Position numbers and translations under genes: made by a program
In this document: piece after piece, positions 8,969-18,096 of the stretch
How the letters are laid out: every line of letters begins with the position of its first letter
Numbering within the stretch: position 1 is the first letter of the stretch
DNA from: Staphylococcus argensis
Lineage (GTDB): Bacteria > Bacillota > Bacilli > Staphylococcales > Staphylococcaceae
Reading direction: 5' to 3'
Length of the DNA: 64,000 nucleotides
NCBI RefSeq assembly: GCF_002902305.1
Contig: NZ_PPPX01000001.1
Coordinates: forward strand, 939,655-1,003,654
The notes under the pieces: model-generated
The model's input: only the letters and a program-made list of their open reading frames with translations
Databases searched by the model: none
What the model was told of the DNA's origin: nothing

Positions 8969-9841
8969 TTGGACGTTATCAAGCAAATTCAACAAGCAAT
9001 TATACATATCGAGGATCATTTGCTAGAATCATTTCAATTACAAGAATTAAGTGATTACGTTGGCCTTTCACCTTACCATCTCGATCAGTCTTTTAAAATG
9101 ATAGTCGGTCAATCACCAAGCGAATATGCTAAAGCGCGCAGAATGACGCTGGCGGCTAAAGATGTGATGGCCCACTCTGGTCGCGTGGTAGATGTTGCTA
9201 AGAAATATCATTACGCTTCTGCGAATGACTTTGCGAATGATTTCAGCGACTTTCACGGTATCTCTCCTATTCAAGTTAATACAAAGAAAGACGAATTGAA
9301 GATGCAACAGAGAGTTTACATTAAGTTATCTACAACAGAACGGGCGCCTTACACTTACCGACTTGAACGTCAGAAAGATATACCTCTCGTGGGTCATGCA
9401 CGCTTTATTGATGCGGAAGACATCGAGAATCCGTTCAAAGTGCCAGACTTTATTGAAGATTTGCTAGTAGATGGGTATATTAAAGATTTGCAGCGTTATA
9501 ATGATATTGCCCCTCACGAGTTATTTGTGATTAGTTGTCCTTTAGACAATGGTATGGAAATATTTGTGGGTGTACCGAGTGAACGCTATCCAAGCCATCT
9601 TGAGAGTCGTTTCCTTCCAGAGCGGCAATATGCGAAGTTCAATCTTCAAGGCTCCATGGATTACGTGGTGAACGAAGCTTGGTACTATATTGAGACGAGT
9701 TTGCAAATGACTTTACCTTATGAGCGCAACAGTCTCTACGTTGAAATCTATCCTTTCAATATTGATTTCAATGATGATTTAACTAAAATTCAATTATGGT
9801 TACCTGTTGATCAAGATGCTTACGATGAAAGCGAAGATTGA
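8969..9841 (+). CDS. AraC-family regulator with GyrI-like effector domain
   Basis: A transcription factor of about 290 residues. The first 110 residues form the double helix-turn-helix AraC/XylS DNA-binding domain (LQELSDYVGLSPYHLDQSFK and ...FHGISPIQV). The remainder (about 130-290) looks like the GyrI/effector-binding domain of Rob- or BmrR-like regulators, which binds small hydrophobic ligands. TTG at 8969 is chosen because AGGAG lies 8 nt upstream; an upstream GTG at 8930 lacks a binding site. It stands alone between zwf and gnd; its ligand and targets are unknown. Confidence 0.82.
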   Translation: MDVIKQIQQAIIHIEDHLLESFQLQELSDYVGLSPYHLDQSFKMIVGQSPSEYAKARRMTLAAKDVMAHSGRVVDVAKKYHYASANDFANDFSDFHGISPIQVNTKKDELKMQQRVYIKLSTTERAPYTYRLERQKDIPLVGHARFIDAEDIENPFKVPDFIEDLLVDGYIKDLQRYNDIAPHELFVISCPLDNGMEIFVGVPSERYPSHLESRFLPERQYAKFNLQGSMDYVVNEAWYYIETSLQMTLPYERNSLYVEIYPFNIDFNDDLTKIQLWLPVDQDAYDESED

Positions 9842-9869
9842 GCATTTGATAACTATAAAAAATAAAAAG

Positions 9870-9934
9870 AACGTCAATTTCTATATTTCTAAGATCATTC
9901 TGGTCATCTTAGTTATAGAAATTGACGTTTTTTA
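9870..9934 (+). terminator. Terminator after the AraC-family gene
   Basis: A long hairpin with arms 9870-9895 and 9905-9929 (outer nine pairs AACGTCAAT/ATTGACGTT) is followed by a run of six T. A-rich sequence on the left could let it work in the other direction too. Confidence 0.85.
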
Positions 9935-10056
9935 GTGCGTAGAAGTGCGTGCAGGCGTTGTTATTGTCTGTGATTTAAATGTCTAGCTACAACGCGTCAC
10001 GTTTTCTAGTGGCAAGATATCAATTTTAAATGTGAATTGTCGTCTCTACATCATTT

Positions 10057-10094
10057 AAAAAAGACAGTGAAACCAGCCTGATTTCACTGTCTTT
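10057..10094 (-). terminator. Terminator after gnd
   Basis: A 13-bp perfect stem, AAAGACAGTGAAA at 10060-10072 pairing with 10082-10094, lies just downstream of the gnd stop. A T-run follows in the minus direction. Confidence 0.88.
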
Positions 10095-10103
10095 AGATCT
10101 TTC

Positions 10104-11513
10104 TTATTCGTCTACCCACTCAGTATGGAAGACGCCGTCCATATCTTTTCGCGCATACGTATGTGCACCGAAATAGTCACGTTGCGCTTGAATCAAGTTC
10201 GCTGGTAGATCTTCTGAACGGTAACTATCGTAGTAGTTAATGCTTGCTGAGAAACCTGGTGTAGCAATACCGTTTTGTACTGCTGTTCCTACGACTTCAC
10301 GTAGAGCACCTTGATAGTTTGTAACGATATCTTTGAAATAAGGGTCTAATAAGAGATTTTGTAAGTTTGCATCTTTGTCATACGCATCTTTGATTTTTTG
10401 TAAAAATTGCGCACGAATAATACAACCTTCTCTCCAAATCATTGCAAGTTCGCCTAATTGTAAGTTCCATTCATTTTCCATACTTGCACGGCGCATTTGA
10501 GCAAAGCCTTGTGCATAAGAACAAATTTTACTCATATATAAGGCTTTACGAATTTTTTCTAAAAAGGCTTCTTTATCCCCGTTAAATGCAGCTTGTGGAC
10601 CTTCTAATTGTTTAGAGGCATTCACGCGTTCTTCTTTAAGTGAAGAAATGAAACGTGCAAAGACTGATTCAGTGATAATTGTTAATGGAATACCAAGTTC
10701 AAGTGCATTGATGGATGTCCATTTACCAGTACCTTTTTGTCCAGCTGTATCCATAATTTTTTCAACTAAAGGTTCGTTTGTTTCGTCATCAATTTTAGTA
10801 AAGATATTACCTGTAATTTCAATAAGGTAACTTGATAGCTCGCCCATGTTCCACTCTTTAAATGTTTGAGAAATGTCTTCATGTGACATGCCAAGCAAGT
10901 CTTTCATCATGACATAACTTTCAGCGATAAGTTGCATGTCGGCGTATTCGATACCGTTATGCACCATCTTCACATAGTGACCTGCCCCATTTGGACCGAT
11001 GTAAGCCACACATGGAGCGCCATCGTCAGCTTTAGCGGAAATATCACTTAGGATATGCTTCACTTTCTCGTAAGCTTGTTGTTGACCACCAGGCATAAGC
11101 GATGGACCTGTCAATGCACCGATTTCACCACCAGAAACACCCATTCCGATAAAGTTAATACCGCTCGCTGCGAGGTTACGGTTACGGCGAATTGTGTTTT
11201 GATAATTTGTATTTCCGCCATCAATTAAGATGTCGTCGTCATCGAGTAGTGGGAGTAAACTATCGATTGTCGCATCAGTAGCGGGGCCAGCTTTGACCAT
11301 TAATAATATTTTACGTGGTTTTTCTAAAGATTGTACAAACTCTTCAATAGAATACGTAGGGTGGATTTGTTTACCTGCGGATTCTTTAACCATTTGCTCA
11401 GTCTTTTCAGGAGAACGGTTAAAGACAGATACACTGTAGCCGCGAGATTCAATATTCCAAGCTAGGTTTTTACCCATTACGGCTAAGCCTACTACACCAA
11501 TTTGTTGTGCCAT
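10104..11513 (-). CDS. gnd: 6-phosphogluconate dehydrogenase, decarboxylating
   Basis: Oxidises and decarboxylates 6-phosphogluconate to ribulose-5-phosphate with NADP+. The 469-residue protein has the N-terminal dinucleotide motif [26 protein letters not shown], the substrate-binding [20 protein letters not shown] and the C-terminal all-helical domain ending in the [20 protein letters not shown] segment. It is monocistronic, with its own terminator, and functionally linked to zwf. Whether the AraC-type regulator controls either gene cannot be seen. Confidence 0.96.
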   Translation of the reverse strand: MAQQIGVVGLAVMGKNLAWNIESRGYSVSVFNRSPEKTEQMVKESAGKQIHPTYSIEEFVQSLEKPRKILLMVKAGPATDATIDSLLPLLDDDDILIDGGNTNYQNTIRRNRNLAASGINFIGMGVSGGEIGALTGPSLMPGGQQQAYEKVKHILSDISAKADDGAPCVAYIGPNGAGHYVKMVHNGIEYADMQLIAESYVMMKDLLGMSHEDISQTFKEWNMGELSSYLIEITGNIFTKIDDETNEPLVEKIMDTAGQKGTGKWTSINALELGIPLTIITESVFARFISSLKEERVNASKQLEGPQAAFNGDKEAFLEKIRKALYMSKICSYAQGFAQMRRASMENEWNLQLGELAMIWREGCIIRAQFLQKIKDAYDKDANLQNLLLDPYFKDIVTNYQGALREVVGTAVQNGIATPGFSASINYYDSYRSEDLPANLIQAQRDYFGAHTYARKDMDGVFHTEWVDE

Positions 11514-11587
11514 GTTACTTACCTCTCTTATCTTAAAATGTTCGATATAATTGTATCATACTAACGCTTATTCATCACTTAATGAAA

Positions 11588-12712
11588 CTATTGGCGTGCG
11601 ATCTTAACGATTTCTATCAGTTGTGCTGTAAGTCGATTTAACTCCTCTATTGCAATACGTTCAGAAGTGGTATGGATGTGTTCATAGCCTACACCTAGAA
11701 TGACAGTTGGGATGCCGAATCCATTGATGATATTACCATCTGAACCTCCTCCAGCTATGACTGTGCGAGGTTCAAGATTTAGCGCTTCAGCACTTCGACG
11801 TGCAATTTGAGTTACTTCTGCATCTTCGGCAATCTTGAATCCTGGATAGCTCGTGGTGATCGTAACTTGAGCTGAGGTACCATGTTTCGCTGCTGTTGAC
11901 TCAAACATCTCTTTCATATGTTGAACTTGAGCTTCGACCTTGGTAGCATCGTGAGAACGCGCTTCAGCATGAATTGTGACTTCATCCGCTACAATATTAG
12001 TTGCTGAACCACCTTCAAAGCGACCGATATTAGCTGTTGTCACGTCATCAATTTGACCTAATTTCATGCGACTGATGGCTTTAGCTGCAATATTAATTGC
12101 ACTGATCCCTTTGCTCGGCGTGCTTGCGTGAGCAGTGACACCGTAAACCTTCGCATCTACTTTAACTTGAGTGGGTGCACCTACAACAGTTGTTCCTACA
12201 GGTTGGCTCGCATCGATAGCGAAACCGTATTGCGCATTCAAATATTTAGGATTTAATGCACGTGCTCCAAGCAAGCCGGATTCTTCACCTACCGTGATGA
12301 CAAATTGAATCGGACCATGTGTGATGTCTTGTTCTTGTAATGTACGAATCAACTCAATAATTGCAGCGAGTCCAGCCTTATCATCTGCACCAAGAATCGT
12401 CGTACCGTCAGAGTAAATATAACCATCCTCTTTCACTTGGGGATGAACTTGACGTCCTGGCACTACCGTATCCATATGACTCGTGAAATAAATCGGTGTC
12501 TTCATTTCTTCCCCTTGCGTTGGTGCTAAGGTACATATGAGGTTATTTGCGCCGAGTCCTTTTTGCTCTCCTGCTTCATCTTCAACTACCTGAAGTCCTA
12601 GAGATTCAAATAGAGACTTTAAGAAAGGTTGAATCGTTGCTTCATGTCCGGTTTCAGAATCAATTTGCACGAGTTCTAGAAATGTATCAAGTAAACGTTG
12701 TTTATTAATCAT
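11588..12712 (-). CDS. M20 family peptidase (PepT-like)
   Basis: A 374-residue zinc-dependent aminopeptidase of the M20 family, closest to the PepT-like subgroup. Metal and catalytic residues can be seen: TSHMDTVVPG (His-x-Asp), LGADDKAGLAA (bridging Asp), TVGEESGLLGA (Glu-Glu) and the final His in YEHIHTTSERI. The dimerisation (lid) domain sits between, about residues 185-295. The substrate is probably di- or tripeptides; PepT and ArgE/DapE-like enzymes are alternatives. It appears monocistronic. Confidence 0.85.
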   Translation of the reverse strand: MINKQRLLDTFLELVQIDSETGHEATIQPFLKSLFESLGLQVVEDEAGEQKGLGANNLICTLAPTQGEEMKTPIYFTSHMDTVVPGRQVHPQVKEDGYIYSDGTTILGADDKAGLAAIIELIRTLQEQDITHGPIQFVITVGEESGLLGARALNPKYLNAQYGFAIDASQPVGTTVVGAPTQVKVDAKVYGVTAHASTPSKGISAINIAAKAISRMKLGQIDDVTTANIGRFEGGSATNIVADEVTIHAEARSHDATKVEAQVQHMKEMFESTAAKHGTSAQVTITTSYPGFKIAEDAEVTQIARRSAEALNLEPRTVIAGGGSDGNIINGFGIPTVILGVGYEHIHTTSERIAIEELNRLTAQLIEIVKIARQ

Positions 12713-12920
12713 TGTCTTCGCTCCCCTTTTCCCTTAATACTTCTAGTATAGATTATAGAGGCGTTGAGTTGTGATGAGAAGTATTATAATGAACGTCGAA
12801 ACTTATTACGGCTTTTCTGAAAGTAAAATTTTTCAGTGAAATGATACGAATGTGAGCTGCTGTGTACTTCGTTTTTCTAATCCACTTGGAGTTGAATACC
12901 AAAAATATTAAGAATACTAC

Positions 12921-12951
12921 ATGACAACGTGTTATAATAACGATATATAAT
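12921..12951 (+). promoter_or_regulatory. Probable promoter of the Prli42-like gene
   Basis: ATGACA (12921-12926) is a good -35; TATAAT (12946-12951) follows at 19 bp, or TATATA at 17 bp. Another TATAAT at 12933-12938 lacks a matching -35. The start codon is 26 bp further on. The rest of the 12713-12976 gap shows no gene. Confidence 0.4.
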
Positions 12952-12976
12952 ATTATATTGGGATGGAGGATCAACA

Positions 12977-13075
12977 TTGAATAACAAAATATTTCGAGTG
13001 GTCATCATCGTGATGCTCGTTGCAGTAGTACTCGCGTTGTTGCTAACAAGTCTCGTTCCACTCGTTGGACGTTAA
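12977..13075 (+). CDS. prli42: Prli42-like membrane miniprotein
   Basis: A 32-codon gene: TTG start at 12977, GGAGG about 9 nt upstream. The peptide reads MNNKIFRVV, then a hydrophobic helix rich in Val/Leu/Ile, and ends in LVPLVGR. Short size, a basic N-terminus (MNNKIFR) and one transmembrane helix match Prli42, which in Listeria anchors the stressosome through RsbR. A promoter before it and a strong terminator after it support a real gene. Staphylococci as far as I know have no RsbR stressosome, so its partner here is unknown. Confidence 0.8.
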   Translation: MNNKIFRVVIIVMLVAVVLALLLTSLVPLVGR

Positions 13076-13086
13076 TAACAATAAAG

Positions 13087-13136
13087 ATGCCTTCCTTGCT
13101 TGATGTTGTCATAGATCAAGATAGGAAGGCATTTTT
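13087..13136 (+). terminator. Terminator after the Prli42-like gene
   Basis: The inverted repeat ATGCCTTCCT...AGGAAGGCAT with additional inner pairing (CTTGAT/ATCAAG) is followed by five T. Confidence 0.88.
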
Positions 13137-13150
13137 ATGACCATGAAATT

Positions 13151-13191
13151 CGACCACCATTTCGTTCAAAAAATGAACAAAATGGTGGTCG
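13151..13191. terminator. Long hairpin downstream of the exporter-like gene
   Basis: A 41-nt near-perfect palindrome (CGACCACCATTT paired with AAATGGTGGTCG, inner GTTCA/TGAAC). It lies 43 bp beyond the stop of the minus-strand gene at 13234 and probably ends that transcript, although the T-tract is weak on both sides. Confidence 0.6.
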
Positions 13192-13233
13192 TTTGTTGTT
13201 CATATTCATTTTAGTTCTTAATATCTTCTTTAA

Positions 13234-14229
13234 TTAACTCACTTCGCTGTGCATTTTTAAAGAGCCAAAGTGAGATTTAATATTTAAATACTCTTCAAGT
13301 TCGTATAAAGTTTGCATAATACTTGCACGTGTTTCAAGTTCGGCATGCGTTGTTGGTAAAGGCGCCTCTTGCACTTTGAGGCGAATATCATATAGAGAGT
13401 GAAGACGCAGTACGGTATAGTCATTGCTATTGACATTCTCGCCTACTTCGCTGAGTAAACCAGAAAGCTGTTCAATCGTTTCATCACGCCCGTCGATATG
13501 TTGAACTAAGTTATGAATACGCATCAGTAGTTCTAGTTGTTCTTCGCGCATATCGAAATAATGATAATATGAGTTCTCATTTCGAACGAAGTGATTTTTA
13601 ACATCTCTAAAGGCGAGTGATTTCGCTTTCTTGATCGTGAGCTTTAAGTGTTGGATATGGTCTTCCACAGTGTTGATTGAAGTCATTTTATCATCAGTAA
13701 GTAAATAATGACTGAAAGTCGTAAAGATATGACGGAATTCGCTTTCAACTTTCTGCTTATACTGATTTAAGTTGTGATCTAAGCTCGGCATGATGAGGTT
13801 CATAATAAAAGCAATTCCGAGACCTACACACAAGAGTAACACTTCGTTGATAAACAAATGTAAGTCGATGGACTTAGCATTAAAGACGTGTAGGAGTATA
13901 ACACAACTTGTTATGACGCCTTCTTGTACGTTCAAGACTACAGTCAAAGGAATAAACAAGAGTACGATTAAACCGATGACGAGTGCGTGCTGACCGAGTA
14001 TGCTAAATGCGAGCATGCCAATCAGCAAGATAATCAGACAGGAAATGAATCTAGAAACGATGGCTTGTAATGAGTGCACTTTCGTATGTTTAATGCACAA
14101 GACAACTAAAATGGCACTAGATGCAAAATTATCTAGACCAATGAGTTTGGCGATAATAATACCTAGTGCCATTCCGACAGCCGTCTTAATCGTTCTAAAT
14201 CCAATGCGATATGGATTTAAACTTAACAT
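13234..14229 (-). CDS. Aromatic acid exporter family (FUSC-like) membrane protein
   Basis: A 331-residue inner-membrane protein. The first 150 residues hold about four to five hydrophobic segments (e.g. TAVGMALGIIIAKLIGL, SCLIILLIGMLAFSIL, ALVIGLIVLLFIPLTVVL, VLLLCVGLGIAFIMNLIM). The rest is a soluble helical domain. This is the layout of the Firmicute ArAE_1/YqjA family. Transport of aromatic acids is assumed by family name only; no substrate is known. The gene ends 12 bp from the bacilliredoxin gene upstream, so the two are likely co-transcribed. Confidence 0.78.
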   Translation of the reverse strand: MLSLNPYRIGFRTIKTAVGMALGIIIAKLIGLDNFASSAILVVLCIKHTKVHSLQAIVSRFISCLIILLIGMLAFSILGQHALVIGLIVLLFIPLTVVLNVQEGVITSCVILLHVFNAKSIDLHLFINEVLLLCVGLGIAFIMNLIMPSLDHNLNQYKQKVESEFRHIFTTFSHYLLTDDKMTSINTVEDHIQHLKLTIKKAKSLAFRDVKNHFVRNENSYYHYFDMREEQLELLMRIHNLVQHIDGRDETIEQLSGLLSEVGENVNSNDYTVLRLHSLYDIRLKVQEAPLPTTHAELETRASIMQTLYELEEYLNIKSHFGSLKMHSEVS

Positions 14230-14241
14230 TATTGACGACCT

Positions 14242-14679
14242 CTATCTTTCTTCACAATATTCATCGAATAAATTCTGTAATTGAGTGATAACATCCATGA
14301 TGTCATGTCCTTCGATTTGATGACGTTCTAACATTGCTTTTGTTTCGCCATCTTTAACGAGTGCAAATGATGGACTTGATGGTGGATAACCTTCAAAGTA
14401 GTCACGAGCACGTTGCGTTGCTTCTTTGTCTTGGCCGGCAAAGACACTAACTAAGCGGTCAGGTAATTTATCAAAGTGAAGAGCATGTTGCGCAGCTGGA
14501 CGTGCAATACCACCAGCACAACCACATACTGAGTTCACCATGACGAGTGTTGTACCGTCTTGTTGTAATACTTTATCAACTTCTTCAGGTGTAGTAAGTT
14601 GCTCGTAACCAGCTTCTTCGATTTCGTTACGTGCTTGTTCAACTACATCATTCATATATAGATCAAAGTTTAAATCCAT
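14242..14679 (-). CDS. brxB: Bacilliredoxin (BrxA/BrxB family)
   Basis: A 145-residue thioredoxin-fold protein of the YphP/YqiW family. The active site is the hallmark Cys-Gly-Cys in [15 protein letters not shown] (about residue 53). Family members remove bacillithiol from S-bacillithiolated proteins after oxidative stress in the cytoplasm. Position beside bmfBB matches the YqiW (BrxB) copy in staphylococci; the YphP-type copy would lie elsewhere. ATG follows AACGGAGG. Likely co-transcribed with the exporter-like gene. Confidence 0.88.
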   Translation of the reverse strand: MDLNFDLYMNDVVEQARNEIEEAGYEQLTTPEEVDKVLQQDGTTLVMVNSVCGCAGGIARPAAQHALHFDKLPDRLVSVFAGQDKEATQRARDYFEGYPPSSPSFALVKDGETKAMLERHQIEGHDIMDVITQLQNLFDEYCEER

Positions 14680-14755
14680 GTTTTAATCAGCCTCCGTTGG
14701 AATACTTACGTTTATTCTACTAATTTCTGTCTCTAACATCAATATACCTGTTTAC

Positions 14756-16093
14756 TTAATAGATACTTGTATGTTCAACAGAATATTGCTCTACACGTTT
14801 CTTCACGGCTTGCATGAAACGTCCTGTAAGTAGTCCGTCAAGAATACGATGATCAATTGAAATACAAAGGTTGACCATATGACGAATCGCAATCATATCA
14901 TCAATAACGACAGGTTTCTTCACAATGGATTCAACTTGTAGAATCGCTGCTTGTGGGTGATTAATGATTCCCATTGAAGATACTGAGCCAAAGGTACCAG
15001 TACTGTTAACAGTAAATGTGCCACCGCTCATATCTTCCGCCGTTAACTTCTGTTGACGCGCTTTAGTTGCGAGTTCGTTAACTTCACGTGCAATACCTTT
15101 AATAGATTTTTCATCTGCATGCTTAATTACGGGCACGTAGAGCTTGTTCTCGTCAGCCACCGCAATTGAAATGTTGATGTCTTTATGCACTACGATTTCG
15201 TCGCCTTGCCAACTGCTGTTGAGTAGTGGGTATTCTTTCAATGATTCCGCTACGGCTTTGATAAAGAAGGCGAAGTATGTGAGGTTATAACCTTCTTTCT
15301 TTTTAAAATCAGCCTTGTAGTGATTACGTGTATTGACTAATGAAGTGGCATCAGCTTCGACCATCATCCAACCATGTGGAATTTCAGTCGCACTTCTGAC
15401 CATATTATTTGCAATCTGTTTACGCACGCCAGCAACTGGAATCGTTGAGTCTCCATCTTGTGACGTAATCGTTTCTTCTGAAGTTTGTGATGTTGCTTGA
15501 GCAGATTGTGGTGCTTGTGATGACGCTAAATGCACATCATTATTACCAGATTGAATCGCTTTCTCAATATCCTTTTTCGTCACACGACCTTCAAATCCAG
15601 TGCCAACAACTTGTGATAAATCGATATCGTGTTCACTAGCAAGACGAAAGACCACAGGAGAATAACGACCGTTATTCTTCGGTTGAGATGACGCTTGCGC
15701 ATGTGAAGTTGTCGCCTGAGATGCAGAAGATGAAGATGTAGAAGCTTCCTCTGTTTGATTCGCTTGACTTCTAGAATAAGTGTTTGAAGCTTCACTTTGG
15801 TCTTCTTGGTCTTCCTGGTCTTCTCCACTTTCAGCTGAAGCGGAATTAGCATCTTCTTCTCCTTCGACCTCTAAATGACAAATGACTGAACCTACTGAGA
15901 CCGTTTCACCTTCTTCAACATCAATCGATTGAATAGTACCCGCGTGAGTCGACGGTACTTCGGCAGTTACCTTGTCAGTGATAACCTCACAGATAGGATC
16001 GTATTCTTCAACTGTATCGCCTACTGAGACGAGCCATTGTTCAATTGTGCCCTCATGAACACTTTCACCTAATTTCGGCATCTTTAGTTCCAT
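14756..16093 (-). CDS. bmfBB: Branched-chain 2-oxoacid dehydrogenase E2 (lipoyl acyltransferase)
   Basis: E2 core of the branched-chain 2-oxoacid dehydrogenase complex; transfers isobutyryl, isovaleryl or 2-methylbutyryl groups to CoA. Domains of the 445-residue protein: lipoyl domain (1-76) with lipoyl-lysine in EVITDKVTAEVPS; a low-complexity Ser/Gln/Glu linker; peripheral subunit-binding domain (about 142-180, SPVVFRLASEHDIDLSQV); a second linker; and the catalytic acyltransferase domain ending in SIDHRILDGLLTG. The linkers are unusually Ser/Gln-rich. Last gene of the lpdA-bmfBAA-bmfBAB-bmfBB cluster; the products feed branched-chain fatty acid synthesis. Confidence 0.93.
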   Translation of the reverse strand: MELKMPKLGESVHEGTIEQWLVSVGDTVEEYDPICEVITDKVTAEVPSTHAGTIQSIDVEEGETVSVGSVICHLEVEGEEDANSASAESGEDQEDQEDQSEASNTYSRSQANQTEEASTSSSSASQATTSHAQASSQPKNNGRYSPVVFRLASEHDIDLSQVVGTGFEGRVTKKDIEKAIQSGNNDVHLASSQAPQSAQATSQTSEETITSQDGDSTIPVAGVRKQIANNMVRSATEIPHGWMMVEADATSLVNTRNHYKADFKKKEGYNLTYFAFFIKAVAESLKEYPLLNSSWQGDEIVVHKDINISIAVADENKLYVPVIKHADEKSIKGIAREVNELATKARQQKLTAEDMSGGTFTVNSTGTFGSVSSMGIINHPQAAILQVESIVKKPVVIDDMIAIRHMVNLCISIDHRILDGLLTGRFMQAVKKRVEQYSVEHTSIY

Positions 16094-16105
16094 AGGTAAT
16101 CCTCC

Positions 16106-17089
16106 TTAGAATTCTGCTAACTCACGCATTTTATTCTTAATCTTATCAGGGTTCATCATAAACTCATCTTCTAACGGTGGTGAGAAAGGCATAGATGGAA
16201 CATCAGGACCAGCGAGACGCATAATTGGCGCGTCTAGGTCAAAGAGACAATGCTCAGCAATAATCGCTGCAACCTCTGACATTACACTGCCTTCGAGATT
16301 ATCTTCAGTGATGAGCAAGATCTTACCTGTACGTTTCGCACGCTCAATAATTGTTTCTTTATCAAGTGGATAAACTGTACGTAAATCAACGACTTCGACA
16401 TCGATACCTTCGTCTGCAAGTGCATCGGCTGCTTGGATACTGTAATTGACACATAAACCATATGTAAAGACAGTTAAGTCATGTCCTTCTCTCTTTACGT
16501 CAGCTTGGTATAACGGTACTGTGTAGTATTCTTCAGGTACTTCTTCTTTCAACAAGCGATACGCTTTCTTATGCTCGAAATACAATACAGGATCGTTTGA
16601 TTCTATTGAAGCGAGTAATAAGCCCTTTGCATCGTACGGTGAAGATGGGATGACGATAGTTAATCCAGGCGTAGAAGCAAAGACGCTTTCAATACTTTGA
16701 GAGTGGTAAAGCGCACCATGAATACCGCCACCAAATGGTGAACGAATCGTTAAAGGTGCTTGCCAACCATTATTCGAACGATAACGCATCTTAGCAGCCT
16801 CACTAATAATTTGGTTAGAAGCCGGTAAGATATATTCAGCGAATTGAATTTCAGCAACTGGACGTTTACCCATCATCGCAGCCCCAATGGCTGTACCTAC
16901 AATGTTAGATTCAGCAAGCGGAGTATCGATGACACGTTCGATGCCAAAGCGTTCTTGGAGGCCTAGAGTTACCCCGAAGACGCCGCCTTTCTTACCAACA
17001 TCTTCGCCGAGTACGAAGACATCGTCATCTTTCTCCATTGCTTGATGCATCGCTTGGTGGATGGCCTCTAAATAGGATAATTTCGTCAT
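16106..17089 (-). CDS. bmfBAB: Branched-chain 2-oxoacid dehydrogenase E1 beta
   Basis: A 327-residue beta subunit of the thiamine-diphosphate-dependent E1. Typical motifs: VFVLGEDVGKKGGVFGVT, TPLAESNIVGTAIGAAM and RSPFGGGIHGALYHSQS. Its start overlaps the bmfBAA stop by 4 nt, implying translational coupling and equal output of the alpha and beta subunits. bmfBB follows 12 bp downstream. Confidence 0.94.
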   Translation of the reverse strand: MTKLSYLEAIHQAMHQAMEKDDDVFVLGEDVGKKGGVFGVTLGLQERFGIERVIDTPLAESNIVGTAIGAAMMGKRPVAEIQFAEYILPASNQIISEAAKMRYRSNNGWQAPLTIRSPFGGGIHGALYHSQSIESVFASTPGLTIVIPSSPYDAKGLLLASIESNDPVLYFEHKKAYRLLKEEVPEEYYTVPLYQADVKREGHDLTVFTYGLCVNYSIQAADALADEGIDVEVVDLRTVYPLDKETIIERAKRTGKILLITEDNLEGSVMSEVAAIIAEHCLFDLDAPIMRLAGPDVPSMPFSPPLEDEFMMNPDKIKNKMRELAEF

Positions 17090-18081
17090 GCTTCTATGCT
17101 CCCTTCATCGTAGACATGCGTGTAAGTTTCTTGTGCATCTGGATAAGGTGCTTGTTCTGCTTCTTTAGTTGCCTTATTCACAATATCTTTATGTTCTTGT
17201 TCTATCTCATCTAGCCATTCCTGATCAATGATTTCTTGTTCAAGTAAGTATTTTCTAAAACGAAGATTACAGTCTAAATCTTTGAGACCGTCACGAATTT
17301 CTTGAGAACGATATTTATCATCATCGTCAGAGGAGTGTGGCGTCATACGTGTACACATTGCTTCAATGAGCGTCGCACCTTCTCCATTAATCGCGCGCTC
17401 ACGTGCTTCTTTCATCGCTTTATACATCGCAATCGGATCATTGCCGTCGACTTGTTCGCCATGCATACCATATCCTAAAGCACGATCAGATAACTTTTCA
17501 GCTCCATATTGCAAATTATCAGGAACTGAGATCGCGTATTTATTATTTTCGATCACACATATAAATGGTAGATTATGTACACCGGCGAAGTTCAATCCTT
17601 CATGGAAATCACCTTGGTTAGAGCTTCCTTCACCAACGGTACTCATAGCGATGTTAGGTTTTTTATCCATTTTTAAAGATAAAGCCGCACCAACAGCGTG
17701 TAGTATTTGCGTTCCCACTGGAGAACTTTGTGACAGAATGCCTAATGACTTTTGACTAAAATGAGATGGCATTTGTTTACCGCCAGAGTTGATGTCGTCC
17801 CTTTTAGCAAAGGCAGATAACATCGTATCTAACGGTGTCATACCCAAGTATGTAACGAACGCTAAATCACGGTAATATGGTGAAGAGATGTCACCTTCTT
17901 CCATGGCATAGGCCATCCCTATTTGTGTAGCTTCCTGACCTTGACAACTAATCACGAATGGAATCTTTCCAGAACGATTGAGCAACCACATGCGCTCGTC
18001 TATCTTACGTCCGAGATCCATCCATTTATACATCGTTTTCAAATCATCTTCATTGAGACCGACACTTCGATAGTCAATCAT
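17086..18081 (-). CDS. bmfBAA: Branched-chain 2-oxoacid dehydrogenase E1 alpha
   Basis: A 331-residue alpha subunit that decarboxylates branched-chain 2-oxoacids with thiamine diphosphate. The ThDP motif is visible as GEGSSNQGDFHEGLNFAG with VIENNKYAIS downstream (GDG-like...NN). The phosphorylation-loop-like TPHSSDDDDKYRS is also present. ATG lies behind AAGGAGG. It lies 15 bp below lpdA. Confidence 0.94.
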   Translation of the reverse strand: MIDYRSVGLNEDDLKTMYKWMDLGRKIDERMWLLNRSGKIPFVISCQGQEATQIGMAYAMEEGDISSPYYRDLAFVTYLGMTPLDTMLSAFAKRDDINSGGKQMPSHFSQKSLGILSQSSPVGTQILHAVGAALSLKMDKKPNIAMSTVGEGSSNQGDFHEGLNFAGVHNLPFICVIENNKYAISVPDNLQYGAEKLSDRALGYGMHGEQVDGNDPIAMYKAMKEARERAINGEGATLIEAMCTRMTPHSSDDDDKYRSQEIRDGLKDLDCNLRFRKYLLEQEIIDQEWLDEIEQEHKDIVNKATKEAEQAPYPDAQETYTHVYDEGSIEA

Positions 18082-18096
18082 CTTATTTCCTCCTTC

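Noticed and set aside
12828..12842. CodY-box-like sequence ATTTTTCAGTGAAAT upstream of the M20 peptidase gene
   Set aside because: Four mismatches to the 15-bp consensus and more than 110 bp from the start codon; chance matches of this quality are frequent in AT-rich DNA.
12753..12977. Open frame upstream of the M20 peptidase (minus strand)
   Set aside because: It is antisense to the promoter of the Prli42-like gene, with no plausible ribosome binding site or domain.
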